A DNA stretch of 64,000 nucleotides, from NCBI GenBank assembly GCA_016802295.1, contig JAESIW010000071.1, forward strand, positions 458,507 to 522,506, in the 5' to 3' direction. A program made the translations under genes and the position numbers. Under the pieces are notes generated by a model. That model saw nothing but the letters and a program-made list of their open reading frames with translations, ran no database searches and was not told the DNA's origin. Of this stretch, positions 34,152 through 44,602 are shown piece after piece (within the stretch, counting starts at the first letter, position 1; the number at the start of each line of letters is the position of its first letter). Origin of the DNA: Brachionus rotundiformis (taxonomy: Eukaryota; Rotifera; Eurotatoria; Ploima; Brachionidae).

Positions 34152-36536
34152 TTAAATACGCTTAAAAAAGTATAGATAAGCAAGATCTTTTGGTGGATTT
34201 TCGGACTTGGCTACTTTTTCATCATTAAAAATGACCCATTGATTGTCTTTTTTGATATGCGCCACATAATGTCCGACATTCGCATTTGAGCCCATGTGCG
34301 AAATTAGACCAACAAGCTCATACTTGCCATTACCATCTCTTAATCTTGTTGTTTGGCTGGTTGTTTCGCACACTTCCATTTCAACTTCTGGATGATTAAA
34401 CAACCAATCTGCAGCTCTTTCCAGACTACCATTTGTCTCCTCGAGCGCCTTGAGCGCTTGATTTCGACTAAATCCAAAAGAAATCAGCGAATTAATGGAC
34501 TCTTCATCAAAGTTTTTGGCTTTTTTGGCCGGTCGACTAGAAGGCATGCTGAATGGAGCATTAAAGTCCACATCTTCCATGTGCATTACTGCCCAATTGA
34601 CTGCTGCCTCTGAGTTATTCGCCTCTCTAGTGTTATAGACAGCCCTCCTACTGCCCTCGACAGAAAATCCCATGTCCATTAGCTGAGATACAATCGCTTG
34701 ATTTAGCTCAATTTCGGGCTCTTGGCTCTCAGTTTCAGGAAGTTCTGATTCGCCTGGTTGAATTCCTTTGCCCCTGTAACTTTCCAAGTCAAGCTCATCA
34801 GGCACTTGAAGAGAAATGTCCAATTTAATCGGAGTCCAATCGGCTGCCAAATCAAACTTTCTTGCCTGAACTACCAAATAGTCCGGAAAAGTGGCTATTT
34901 TGGTGCTTTTTTTTGCTTCTCCTTTCGATTTGGCCGCTGAACTATAAAAATCTCCTATTACTTCATTTTGGGTGAATAAATCTAAACAATCCATGAGTCT
35001 AATCTCTGGTCTGACCATCTCACCAGGGTCCAATTTAAGACCCTGTTTTTCCAAGTCCAATTTTTTGGCCTCATATTCCTCTACTTGTTTGCTGTTCACA
35101 GCTTTTTCCTTGGCTATTGGCAAAGACAAACAATACTCATCTCTTCTCTTGTAACTCACCTTGTTCGTCTGTAAGCACTCAATTCGGTCCTCTAGCTGAA
35201 ATTTAAAGCAATCGCTTGGATTGGTACTGTCCACCGAGTCTTTACGTAGACTACGCTCAATTTGATCAATCAAATGCATCAAGTATTCACAAGCATCTTG
35301 TTGTTTTTTGGTCGAAAATTCTGCATGTCCTTTGCCAACCAAATTTTTGAACACAACCGGTCTGATTGCCTGTGTTTGATCGGTGGCATACCGACCCGAT
35401 AACAGACCGTAGCCTAGTCTACTCATCTGAAAGCCAAGATCATTAGATGGGTCAACTTGGGTCACTTGTTTATAAAGTTCATAATTTTTGTAGTATTTGT
35501 TCACAAAATCAGGTAGAGTGAACAAAACTTGGACTACAGAGTTAACGTAGCATGAATTTCCCAAGTTTTTCATGCCTGTATAGCCAGGTCCATGCACCGG
35601 TTCGAGCTTGCTGCCTGATTCTTGAATTCTGTCCCATTCGCCAACTTTTTGGTTAAGGTCAATTTCCAGCTCAGCCATAGTTTTCTCTGTTTTTTCCATT
35701 TTTGACATGTTGATGCCAAAATGGGACAAATGAACTGCCAAATTAGAATCCTCGACCATGTCATCTTCGTCATATGAGTACACATCAGCTCCTTTGGAAG
35801 AAATTGTGCCCAATTTAACAGCCAGTGGATACTTGGTTTTTTCGTAGTGTTCAATGGCATGGTTATTACCACCTGAGCCGTCCAATTGACGACGGCCGCA
35901 AAAAATTTTCCCATCAGTTAAATTTAACCATAAATTGTTGGTCATGCCACAAACTTCACATTTCCATGTTTTAGGATTTGGAGATATCTGAGCCGGACTG
36001 GGCAATTGTAAAAGAGTATTTGAATGCTTAGAAATGCATCTGATGTCTCCGTCCCACGCCTGATCCAAGTTTTGCTTGAGCGAGGCCGATTCGGCCTTGA
36101 TTATGGACTGTATGGATTTGGACACTTGTTCAGTTAAGTCCGGGTGGGAGTAGGACTGATCAAGTGGTAGATCCAAGCCTTCTGGATAAATAAACAAGGC
36201 AAATTGGCTTTCAAAGGAATACTTTTTTTCTGTCAGATCAAATCCGCCCTCAACTCCGATGGCAAGTTTGGTAATTTTTTTTTCCGGCTCTTCAATGTTC
36301 GGAATTTCGTGTCGAGAAGTTTTTATGTGGAGATAAAGATGAGAATTGGTTTTTTCAAAATGAGTTGCCAGCGATTCTTTTCCAACTCCGATGAAAGTGG
36401 ACAGACAAACAAAAAGACCATCCGGACTCTCGGCAGTGTCGAAAGTATACACGCATTCGTCTTTGTAGACTCTGTCGCTTTGGCTGGCGATTCTGGCTTG
36501 GCTAGAATGGCTTTCAACAAGTTGTTTAGAGTTCAT
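34152..36536 (-). CDS. USP5: Ubiquitin C-terminal hydrolase 5 (isopeptidase T)
   Basis: Deubiquitinase that disassembles unanchored polyubiquitin chains from the free end. A single 2385-nt exon, 794 residues (human about 858). Order of parts: N-terminal UBP-like domain; ZnF-UBP (about 190-290) with CEVCGMTNNLWLNLTDG and CGRRQLDGSGGNNHA, which binds the free ubiquitin C-terminus; Cys box GMKNLGNSCYVNSVVQVLF with nucleophile Cys329; two UBA domains (QLMDMGFSVEGSRRAVY and INSLISFGFSRNQALKAL); and His box GHYVAHIKKDNQWVIFNDEKV near the end. All catalytic elements are intact. Lacking introns is unusual next to its multi-intron neighbours. Divergent from ZFAND2 at 37220, both acting in ubiquitin-dependent proteostasis. 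Confidence 0.95.
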   Translation of the reverse strand: MNSKQLVESHSSQARIASQSDRVYKDECVYTFDTAESPDGLFVCLSTFIGVGKESLATHFEKTNSHLYLHIKTSRHEIPNIEEPEKKITKLAIGVEGGFDLTEKKYSFESQFALFIYPEGLDLPLDQSYSHPDLTEQVSKSIQSIIKAESASLKQNLDQAWDGDIRCISKHSNTLLQLPSPAQISPNPKTWKCEVCGMTNNLWLNLTDGKIFCGRRQLDGSGGNNHAIEHYEKTKYPLAVKLGTISSKGADVYSYDEDDMVEDSNLAVHLSHFGINMSKMEKTEKTMAELEIDLNQKVGEWDRIQESGSKLEPVHGPGYTGMKNLGNSCYVNSVVQVLFTLPDFVNKYYKNYELYKQVTQVDPSNDLGFQMSRLGYGLLSGRYATDQTQAIRPVVFKNLVGKGHAEFSTKKQQDACEYLMHLIDQIERSLRKDSVDSTNPSDCFKFQLEDRIECLQTNKVSYKRRDEYCLSLPIAKEKAVNSKQVEEYEAKKLDLEKQGLKLDPGEMVRPEIRLMDCLDLFTQNEVIGDFYSSAAKSKGEAKKSTKIATFPDYLVVQARKFDLAADWTPIKLDISLQVPDELDLESYRGKGIQPGESELPETESQEPEIELNQAIVSQLMDMGFSVEGSRRAVYNTREANNSEAAVNWAVMHMEDVDFNAPFSMPSSRPAKKAKNFDEESINSLISFGFSRNQALKALEETNGSLERAADWLFNHPEVEMEVCETTSQTTRLRDGNGKYELVGLISHMGSNANVGHYVAHIKKDNQWVIFNDEKVAKSENPPKDLAYLYFFKRI

Positions 36537-37219
36537 TGTGCGATGATTTGTATAAAATATTAAATAAACGATAAGAATTATTTTATTTAAAATTTTTTTT
36601 AATTAAATTTTAAAAAAATGTTTTGCAATTTTTTATTAACATTAACTTTATATAAAGATTTAGAAAAAAATTTTTTAAAATAAATAAATTAAATTTTATT
36701 AACACATAATAATAAAATTAAAAAAAATTATTTTTTTTCTCTTTTAATTAAATTGGTTAAGATAATTTTTAAATTAATATAAAAAAATTTTTAATTATTG
36801 AGACCAATAAAATGATATCTAATTTTATTTGTGACACTTTTTTCCCATTCTTTTACCAAGGCTCCTAATTATTTAGGGATGTAAGTTAAGGGTCACAGTC
36901 ACTGAATCGAAACTTTTACAGTGGTAATTAATAAATTTAAACCAAATTAATTAATTATTAAAATTATGTCTATAAATAAGATGAAAAAAAAGTTATTTTT
37001 TTGTTACATTAAATTTAAAACTCAATTGTATAATTACATTAATTGGTAATATTTTTATACTTTGTCTTATTGTGTCTAGAAAGTTCGAATTACGGCGCAA
37101 TTTAGAAATTTAGGCATGAATCATTAAAATATAAATTATAAATTTTAATTATTACATAAGCAAAAATGAACTGCCTTAACTATATAAATATCTAGTTATT
37201 TTAGAAACAAAATTTTTAG
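36537..37219. promoter_or_regulatory. Shared divergent promoter region of USP5 and ZFAND2
   Basis: The 683-bp head-to-head spacer must contain both promoters. It is AT-rich except near 36835-36930 and 37060-37110. A heat-shock-element-like site lies at 37074-37086. No other site is recognised. Confidence 0.55.
37074..37086. promoter_or_regulatory. Heat-shock-element-like site upstream of ZFAND2
   Basis: Sequence GTCTAGAAAGTTC: three alternating HSF units, GTC (one base off TTC), GAA and TTC, with exact 2-nt spacing (nTTCnnGAAnnTTCn). It is about 134 bp before the ZFAND2 ATG. Vertebrate ZFAND2A is a known HSF1 target. Short motif, so chance occurrence is possible. Confidence 0.45.
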
Positions 37220-37708
37220 ATGGATTTACTAGATAAAGGCAAACATTGCGAGGAAGAATTTTGCCATAGGCTGGACTTGCTGCCAATGAAATGCAAGGCC
37301 TGTGGTCATTTTTACTGCAGTGAGCACTTTAAATACGAGTCTCATGACTGTAAGGAATACAAGAAACTGGATTACAAAATTCCCACTTGTGAATTATGCA
37401 ACAAAACAATTGAGTTTAAACGCGGCCAAGATTTGGACTTTTGTTTGGCAAAGCATATGGAAAAGTGCCAGTTCAATGAAACACAAACCAAGAAGCCTGT
37501 TTCGAATAAATGCTCGTTTAAATCATGCAGAACTAAAGACATTTTCAAGTTTGAGTGCTTAACTTGTCATAAGAATTTCTGTAATAAACACAGAATACCA
37601 GAGGACCACGAGTGTAGCGCATTGAGCCAAACTTGTCGCCAAAATTTACCAAAGCAATCTGTATTTAACAATTTAGTTAATAAATTTTCTCTTCTTAAGT
37701 CTAAATAA
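37220..37708 (+). CDS. ZFAND2: AN1-type zinc finger protein, ZFAND2 (AIRAP-like)
   Basis: Small proteasome-associated stress protein; family members bind the 26S proteasome or p97 and help clear damaged proteins. Single exon, 162 residues. Two AN1 zinc fingers. The first (about 10-60) has C-x4-C CEEEFC, CKACGHFYC, and H-x-C ending SHDC, with CELCNKTIEF following. The second (about 95-135) has CSFKSCRTKD, CLTCHKNFCNKH and EDHEC. Spacing matches human ZFAND2A, including the GKHC start. The C-tail is short without the ubiquitin-interacting motifs of ZFAND2B, so the A-type is closer. Confidence 0.9.
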   Translation: MDLLDKGKHCEEEFCHRLDLLPMKCKACGHFYCSEHFKYESHDCKEYKKLDYKIPTCELCNKTIEFKRGQDLDFCLAKHMEKCQFNETQTKKPVSNKCSFKSCRTKDIFKFECLTCHKNFCNKHRIPEDHECSALSQTCRQNLPKQSVFNNLVNKFSLLKSK

Positions 37709-37849
37709 ATTATTTATATTTTTAAAATGTTGTAAATTTATTTGATATTTTTTAATCAATAACTTTAATAAAATTTAAAATTTTAATTAATTTAGTTTTA
37801 ATTTATATTTTTTCTAAAAAAAGGAGCTAAATTAAACAGTAATTCCAAA

Positions 37850-37922
37850 GCCCGTGTGGCCTAATGGATAAGGCGTCGGTCTCCTAAACCGAAGATTGCG
37901 GGTTCGAGTCCCGCCTCGGGTT
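37850..37922 (+). tRNA. tRNA-Arg(CCT), copy 1
   Basis: Cloverleaf: acceptor GCCCGTG/CTCGGGT, D arm GGCCTAATGGATAAGGC, anticodon loop CTCCTAA giving CCT (reads AGG), T arm GCGGGTTCGAGTCCCGC. Position 6-67 is a T-T mismatch in the acceptor stem. Identical to the two copies that follow. Confidence 0.95.
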
Positions 37923-38040
37923 ATTTTTGCCAAAACAAACTAATTATAATCAAATTTTAAATTAACTTTGAAACAATATATGAAACTTGATGCTTTATCT
38001 TTATCTAATAAACTGTTTATAAACAATTAGAAAAAGTCAA

Positions 38041-38113
38041 GCCCGTGTGGCCTAATGGATAAGGCGTCGGTCTCCTAAACCGAAGATTGCGGGTTCGAGT
38101 CCCGCCTCGGGTT
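38041..38113 (+). tRNA. tRNA-Arg(CCT), copy 2
   Basis: Exact 73-nt copy of the gene at 37850, same orientation, 191 bp later; followed by a T run. Same 6-67 mismatch. Confidence 0.95.
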
Positions 38114-38256
38114 TATTTTTTTTCACTAAAACTACACTTTAATTATTTTTCTCTATTAGAAATTTTATTTTTTTAATTAAATGAAAATTATTTTAAAATA
38201 TAAAAATATTTTTTTTTTCTGCTAGTATTCAATTTTTTAAAAGATTAAACTAATAA

Positions 38257-38329
38257 GCCCGTGTGGCCTAATGGATAAGGCGTCGGTCTCCTAAACCGAA
38301 GATTGCGGGTTCGAGTCCCGCCTCGGGTT
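38257..38329 (+). tRNA. tRNA-Arg(CCT), copy 3
   Basis: Third exact copy, 216 bp after copy 2, same strand, then ACTTTTTTC as terminator. Spacers between the copies are unrelated, so only the tRNA body is conserved. Confidence 0.95.
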
Positions 38330-38425
38330 ACTTTTTTCTTTAAATATAAATTATATATCACGTGACTAGATATAAATAAAAAAAATAATTACCAAATAAA
38401 TAATTTTTCTTATTTTTTTTTCAAA

Positions 38426-39247
38426 ATGAGTACATTTGAATATACCCATGCTCTAGTGTGTGAAAATGTTCCCAACAGTGTAGTCAATGGTCTCAGTCTG
38501 GACGAGCATGAACCAGTCGACTGTCAGCTCGCCAAAAAACAGCACGAAGCATACCTGAAGCATCTGGAAAATTGTGGCATTCGATTGATCAAGATCCCTG
38601 GCAACGAAAATCATCCAGATTGTGTTTTTGTCGAAGACACATGCATTGCTTTAGGAAATAAAGCTTTCATTACCAATCCTGGCGCCAAATCAAGACGAGA
38701 TGAAGTCCTTTTGGTCAAATCAAGACTGAAGCAGATGTCCAAAGAGCTAAATCTACAAATTGGCTCGGTGCAGAACACTGCTGAGTCGTTCATTGAAGGC
38801 GGTGATTGCATGTTCACTGGCAAAGAGTTCATCATTGGCATCTCGACCAGAACAAACCAACAAGGAATAGATGAGTTCAAAAATTTTTTCTGTGAATATC
38901 CGGTCACTGTTTGCCAAGTGTCTGAAGGATTGCACCTTAAATCCTTCATGTCCATGATATCACCTGGTCTCATCATAATCAGTCAAACCAAAGAGGCTAA
39001 ATTGATCGAAGAACAGATCAAAAGCAAGTCATCATTTGCTCCAGAGTATAGATTTGTCAAAGTTGGCGACAATTGTGCCGCAAATATTCTAGCTTTTAAT
39101 GGCAACTTTTTGACATGTCAAGAATATGAAACGGTCTATTCGGAAATAGATAGTTTAAGAAAAGATACAAGGTTTAGAATAGATAATTCTGAATTCAAAA
39201 AAATCGATGGCTGTTTAACTTGTAGGAGTGTTTTTTTCAAACTTTAA
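38426..39247 (+). CDS. DDAH: Dimethylarginine dimethylaminohydrolase
   Basis: Hydrolyses asymmetric N-methylarginines to citrulline plus methylamine, relieving inhibition of nitric oxide synthase. Single exon, 273 residues (human DDAH1 285). Pentein-fold motifs: CVFVEDTCIALGNKAFITNPGA with substrate-binding Glu/Asp (70-71), ESFIEGGDCMFTG, catalytic His170 in EGLHLKS, and nucleophile Cys266 in GCLTCRS. N-terminus lacks a signal peptide, so cytosolic. All catalytic residues are present. Intronless. Placement just after three tRNA-Arg genes is presumably chance. Confidence 0.95.
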   Translation: MSTFEYTHALVCENVPNSVVNGLSLDEHEPVDCQLAKKQHEAYLKHLENCGIRLIKIPGNENHPDCVFVEDTCIALGNKAFITNPGAKSRRDEVLLVKSRLKQMSKELNLQIGSVQNTAESFIEGGDCMFTGKEFIIGISTRTNQQGIDEFKNFFCEYPVTVCQVSEGLHLKSFMSMISPGLIIISQTKEAKLIEEQIKSKSSFAPEYRFVKVGDNCAANILAFNGNFLTCQEYETVYSEIDSLRKDTRFRIDNSEFKKIDGCLTCRSVFFKL

Positions 39248-39734
39248 ATAAATTAATCAAATTTAATTTCAGTATTTTACTAATTAAAAATTTTTATTTT
39301 ATTAAAATTATTTTTTGCTTAAATTAGAAAATAAGCAATTCTGTTTGTAGCTAGTAAATTATCGATTTTTTAATATCTCATATTTAAATTATATGAAAAT
39401 ATAATGACTCGACACATTTTTTAAATTATATCAAGTTTCTTAATCTATCAATAGATTATTTTAACATTTTTTTTCAAAATCACACCCAAATATCCAAGAT
39501 AAAATTTAACTTAGACACAAATTGTTTATCAAATTAGTCTTAATTTCATTTGTTCTAATGGAATTATGATTTTGATTATTTAATTCTAGTAAAAAATAAA
39601 AAAAACTAAAAAAAAAACAAACGCAAAGCTCACCTTTTTGGTAAACGTGAATTAAAAAACATTTAATTACACCAGCTGATTAAAAATTAAGGTCTTTATT
39701 TATAAAAAAATAGCTTTGAATTCAGTTTTAAAAA
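39248..39734. other. AT-rich spacer upstream of malic enzyme
   Basis: 3' flank of DDAH and promoter side of malic enzyme. Nothing recognised. Confidence 0.45.
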
Positions 39735-41788
39735 ATGGAAAATATATTAAAATCAAAGCTAAATAAGGTATGAGTAATGAATTATTATAGTAATTAATTA
39801 GTGAGCATTTTGATTAATAAATAAAAAGGGTCTTGCCTACAGCATAGAAGAAAGACAGCGTCTTGGCATTCACGGACTATTGCCGCCATGTGTCCAAAGT
39901 CAAAGTGACCAAGAACGACTTGCTTTGGATAATTTGAAAAGAATCAAAGAGGATATTGATAAATACATTTATTTGATGCACCTGCTTGACAGGTTGGTCA
40001 AGTCTTAATTTAAATTTGTTTAATTTATTTTCTAATTGAACAGAAATGAGCGTCTCTTTTACAAAGTTTTGTCATCGAATGTGGAACAAATAATGCCATT
40101 GGTATACACACCGACAGTTGGCGAAGCATGCATCAAATACGGATTTATTTTCAATCAGCCAAAGTAGTTCGATTCAACAAAAATAGATAAAATATTTACT
40201 TTTTTTCATTCAATAAATTTAGAGGGATGTTTTTATCTATCAAAGACAAAGGACACATTTTGGATGTTTTGTCGAACTGGCCAAGTCGTCAGGTTAAAGT
40301 AATATGTGTCACTGATGGAGAGAGAATTTTGGGTCTTGGCGACTTGGGAGCACAGGGAATGGGCATACCAGTTGGCAAATTGGCCCTCTATGTAATTAAA
40401 TCATTATATCTCTTCTTTTTTTTTTAAATAGATAAAAGCTAATTTTAGCTATCTAAATTTAAAATGTTTAAAAAAGCAAACTTTTTGAGAGAGAAAAAGG
40501 ATAACATTATTTTAATTATAGATAGAAAAAATAGTAATACTTGATTATTACTAATTAATATTTTAAAGATAAATGTTTGACTTTTTTTCCTATTTTGCTA
40601 ATTGATAAAATTATTAAATTACTAAATATCCAAAATAACTAGACTGGTTTGGCTGGTGTAAAGCCTGACAATTGTTTGCCAATAACTTTGGATGTTGGAA
40701 CAAACAATGAAGTTTTTATCAAAGATCCAAACTACATTGGTCTAAAGCAAAAAAGAACTACTGGCAAAGAATATGATGACTTTATTGATGAGTTCATCAA
40801 TGCTGTTAAAACATTATTTGGTTCAACTTGTTTAATTCAATTCGAAGACTTTCACAATTCAAATGCTTTTAGACTACTGGAAAAATATCGCGAAAATGCT
40901 TGTACTTTTAACGATGACATCCAAGGAACTGCCTCAGTTGCTTTGTCAGGTTTATTAACAGCTGTCAAGATGACCAAAATAGCCTTGAAGGATTGTGTAT
41001 TTTTGTTCTATGGTGCTGGTGAAGCAGCTATTGGTACGGCTGATTTGATCACATTTGCAATGGTCGAGAAAGGAATTACACAAGAGCAAGCAAGAGAAAA
41101 GATATGGCTATTCGATTCGAAAGGACTTGTGGTAAAAAATAGGCCAGAGGGTGGAATAAATCACGAAAAAATGCCCTATGCCAAAGAGGCAAAACCAATC
41201 AAGAGTCTTGTCGATGCAATTGACTTTGTCAAGCCAACGGCCATCATTGGAGCTGCTGCTCAGGGTAGAAAATTCACCGAAGAAATTATCAAAAAAATGT
41301 CAACCTTCAACACAAGACCAATAATTTTTGCTTTGAGCAATCCAACTTCAAAAGCTGAATGCACTGCCCAAGATGCGTACACTTTTTCCAATGGTCAGGC
41401 TGTGTTTGCAAGCGGCAGTCCATTTGACCCAGTTGAATTTAATGGAAAAACATTTCATCCCGGTCAAGGAAACAATTGTTACATATTTCCTGCGGTTGGT
41501 CTGGCAGCCGTGGCTTTTCATCTAAAGCACATACCAGAAAAGCTGTTTTTGATCGCCGCCGAGTCTTTATCCAATCAAGTGACTCAACAAGAACTCGACG
41601 AAGGCAGAGTTTATCCAAATTTGAACAGAATTCAACAAGTATCGTTCAGAATAGCTGTAGACATTGGCAAATACGCCTTTGAGCATAATCTAAGCAATCT
41701 TTATCCAAAGCCGGACTCGATTGAAAATGTGCTCAAACAGGTTATTTATGATCCAACATATTGCAATTCTTTAAAACCAACTTGGTAA
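39735..41788 (+). CDS. ME1: Malic enzyme (NAD(P)-dependent)
   Basis: Oxidative decarboxylation of malate to pyruvate, usually supplying NADPH. Exons 39735-39767, 39829-39992, 40044-40163, 40223-40391 and 40643-41788; 1632 nt, 543 residues (animal cytosolic enzymes about 560-570). The first exon encodes only 11 residues. Motifs: YTPTVGEAC, VTDGERILGLGDLGAQGMGIPVGKL with the catalytic Tyr/Lys region, LDVGTNNEVFIKDPNYIG, CTFNDDIQGTASVAL for metal binding, dinucleotide fold FLFYGAGEAAIGTA, FALSNPTSKAECTAQDAY and FASGSPFDPVEF. No mitochondrial presequence, so cytosolic form is likely. Intron 4 (251 nt) is longer than the rest. Most of exon 5 is duplicated at 46484-47194. Confidence 0.95.
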
Positions 41789-42319
41789 ATAGATGAGATT
41801 TAAAATTAATTTTTTTCTTAAATAAAAGAATATTTTTTTAATTATTTTATTTTAAATTTGATTCTTGATAAATATTTATTTTGAAAAAATTATTTGAAAT
41901 GACTTATAGATTTATTATATTTTGAAGTTAACTTTTTTTTTTATTAAATTAAAAAATATATATTAATTCTATACAATATGGCAAAATGAGTTTATTAAAA
42001 TATTAATTTATTTAAAAAAGATTTAATGAATCTTCACGAAAATTTAGATTTTATTTTTTACAACTGTTTTGATTTTTCCAAATAATACTCTTTTTTACAG
42101 GTGAGTATCTTAATATTTAAAATATATGTTTGATACAGATGATATTTTATATGTTTGATAAATTCTATCTGATCAAGTTTTAGGATATAGTGTATCACTT
42201 TGGCAAAACAATGGAAGTTCTACTTTATTTTTTAACAAATTCTAATTAAAAATTTAGTATAAAAAGAAATAAAAAATTCTAATCGAATAAAAAATAACAA
42301 TTTAATTTTAATAATCACT
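41789..42319. other. AT-rich spacer
   Basis: Between malic enzyme and the GH5 gene. Very AT-rich; no feature recognised. Confidence 0.45.
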
Positions 42320-43584
42320 ATGAAGTCATTGACAATTATAGCTGTTTTAGCTGGATTGATAAATGTCTGCTTTGGTTGGTTTTACACAAGTGGAAATAAA
42401 TTGTTTGATTCAAACAAGAAGGAATTTATTCCAAGAGGTATCAATGTAGCCAGCGCTGACTGGGATGCCTCATTTAAACCAAATGTAGTCATGAAAGCAG
42501 TGGCACAAACTGGAGCCAATTCAGTCCGAATTTTATGGTTAAAAGACACTGAAATAAAATCAAAGGGTTTGAATGACAACAATTTGGTAGATGCCATTCA
42601 GCAAGCCATCAACAATAAACTTATTCCAATAGTTCATTTGTGGATGGACTCTGGAAAAATTGGCGATGCCAACTGGGACAAAAGGGATTATTTAAGAGAG
42701 GCTGGTAGATGGTGGGTGTCGAAAATAAATCTATTGAAAAAATTTGAGGACAAACTGTTGATAAATGTGTTGAACGAATGGGTATCTATTAAACATTTTG
42801 TTTTGCTTATCTAATAATAAAAAATTCTAGTCCACTTGGAGAAAAGGCAGGGCTTTGAATGACCAAGCCGGTCATTAACTCTGACATCCTTTGGTATGCT
42901 GAAGATGCCATTATACCAATTAGAAAAGCTGGCTGGAGAGCTGGAGAGGACGCTAGTAATCGATTCACTTGCTATGGCACAATCGCCGCATCCAATCCTT
43001 CAATTTGGTCAAGTAAATTTTAGGATGAATTTAAATTTTTGGCTATTTTTCTCTTAAAGCAATTGATTAACAAAGATCCGCTAAAAAATTTAATGTTTTC
43101 AATTCATGCATATGCTGATTGGAGAGATGAGACACCAAATAACAGTATCTTATCTATTTTAATTGCTGGTTAATTTTGTTTTTAAAATTCACCATGTAAG
43201 ACTATACACCTTATGACAAGAATTTGCTAGCCACCATTGTCAAAAAAAATATTCCACTAATGCTTGGCGAATTCTCAAACAAACATCCGGACAGCAATAA
43301 AGTAGAAAAATACATAAATGCACCAAAAATTATGAAGTAAAGTTGGCTTAAATCGAGTACAAAATTAATTAACAGTGAATTTGTCTAGAATCTGTCAAAA
43401 TAACAGAATAGGTTGGTTGGCTTGGTCATGGAAAGGCAATGGTGTTGTCAATGGAGTTGACTTGTCTAAAATATTGGATATCAGTTACAACCATGATAAG
43501 GCAAACTTAACACCATGGGGAAACATGTTGAAAAATGACCCTAATGGCTTTAAGACATCTGTTAAATCGTCAATGTTCCAATAG
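42320..43584 (+). pseudogene. GH5-family glycosidase (mannanase/cellulase-like), frame apparently broken
   Basis: A secreted glycoside hydrolase family 5 gene. Exon 1 (42320-42783) encodes a signal peptide (MKSLTIIAVLAGLINVCFG) and the barrel start with FIPRGINVASADW, TGANSVRILW and LINVLNEW, the last holding the acid/base Glu. Later pieces are clear: INSDILWYAEDAI (about 42880), LINKDPLKNLMFSIHAYADW (about 43063-43122), nucleophile IPLMLGEFSNKH (about 43250-43290) and RIGWLAWSWKGNG with LTPWGN near the end (43380-43581). I cannot join these in one frame: the exon after NEW has a TGA in the needed frame, and two later junctions are off by one base. Either it is a pseudogene or the sequence has small indels. 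GH5 genes in rotifers are often thought to come from bacteria or fungi. Confidence 0.6.
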
Positions 43585-43779
43585 ATAATCAATAGACTTA
43601 TTTTAAATTTAATTATTTTAATAATTATAATAAAAGATTTAATTTAAAATGCATTTATCTACAATTTTAATTCTACAATTTTTTCGAATAATTATTTTAA
43701 ACCTATATAAATAACTTGATAATATACATATACTGGCTGTCATTTATCTTTACATTTAATAATAGTTTTATTTGTTTTT

Positions 43780-44050
43780 AAAATTGAATGTTCTAACAAG
43801 AATGTCTGAGCCAATTGCTGATTTGGCAGTGTTGGGCTGAAGCAGCTATATGAATTTATCGAGCGCGTAGACTTGGATGTGGACTCGAGATAGTTTAGCT
43901 TTTTCCAATCCATCTGCTGGTTTATACATTTCAATCAAATCTCCCCTCACTCGCCTTTCACTAAGTTTGGTTAGGCCCATTTACAGCAATCGCATTTCAC
44001 AGTCCATATCTCTCAAAGTTAATAGTTTTGAGGCACGTTCCTGCACTTCA
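43780..44050 (-). mobile_element. LINE C-terminal fragment
   Basis: On the minus strand reads QERASKLLTLRDMD, then MGLTKLSERRVRGDLIEMYK, the highly characteristic end of CR1/Jockey-type ORF2 proteins, with a stop in between. Related to the plus-strand fragments at 20330 and 28811. Confidence 0.7.
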
Positions 44051-44111
44051 AATTAATTTTTTAATTAAACAAATTTAAAAAAATTAGAAAAAAAAGTTAA
44101 CTAATCTAAAA

Positions 44112-44140
44112 ATTATTATTATTATTATTATTATTATTAT
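44112..44140 (+). repeat. (ATT)n microsatellite
   Basis: About ten ATT units in an uninterrupted run. Confidence 0.9.
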
Positions 44141-44602
44141 AAAAAAGCTACAGCAAGACTAGCTTGCGGAGGCGGCCTACATGAGAGGTCGCCTATGGTA
44201 GCTCGTTGCACATAATGAGATAAAAGACTGATAGAAATATACAATAAGAATTTTAGGGTTAAAGGAGTTAGTTAAATTTTACAAGAATAAAAAAAAGAAA
44301 AACTGGGATTCATCATTGTTGTCTGTAATCATCAATGTAAAGCTGCTTTATTGATGCTATTGATCTTTAATACAGATAACTTGCATATGACAATTTTTGA
44401 TCTAAATATAAATTTTTTGAACATTTTATTTTAATTATGAATGTCTAATGATGAAGCTTATTTTATTATTATTATTATTTTGTAAATAAGAATTGATATT
44501 TTATTAATTTGTAATAGCGTTTAATATAAATGCGTATGTAGAAAATACGTGATTACTTAAATACTGTACGGTAAAAACTGATCGCATTTAAGTAATTTTA
44601 TA

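Noticed and set aside
37850..38329. Regularly spaced identical units, as in a CRISPR array
   Set aside because: The 73-nt units fold as tRNA-Arg and the genome is eukaryotic.
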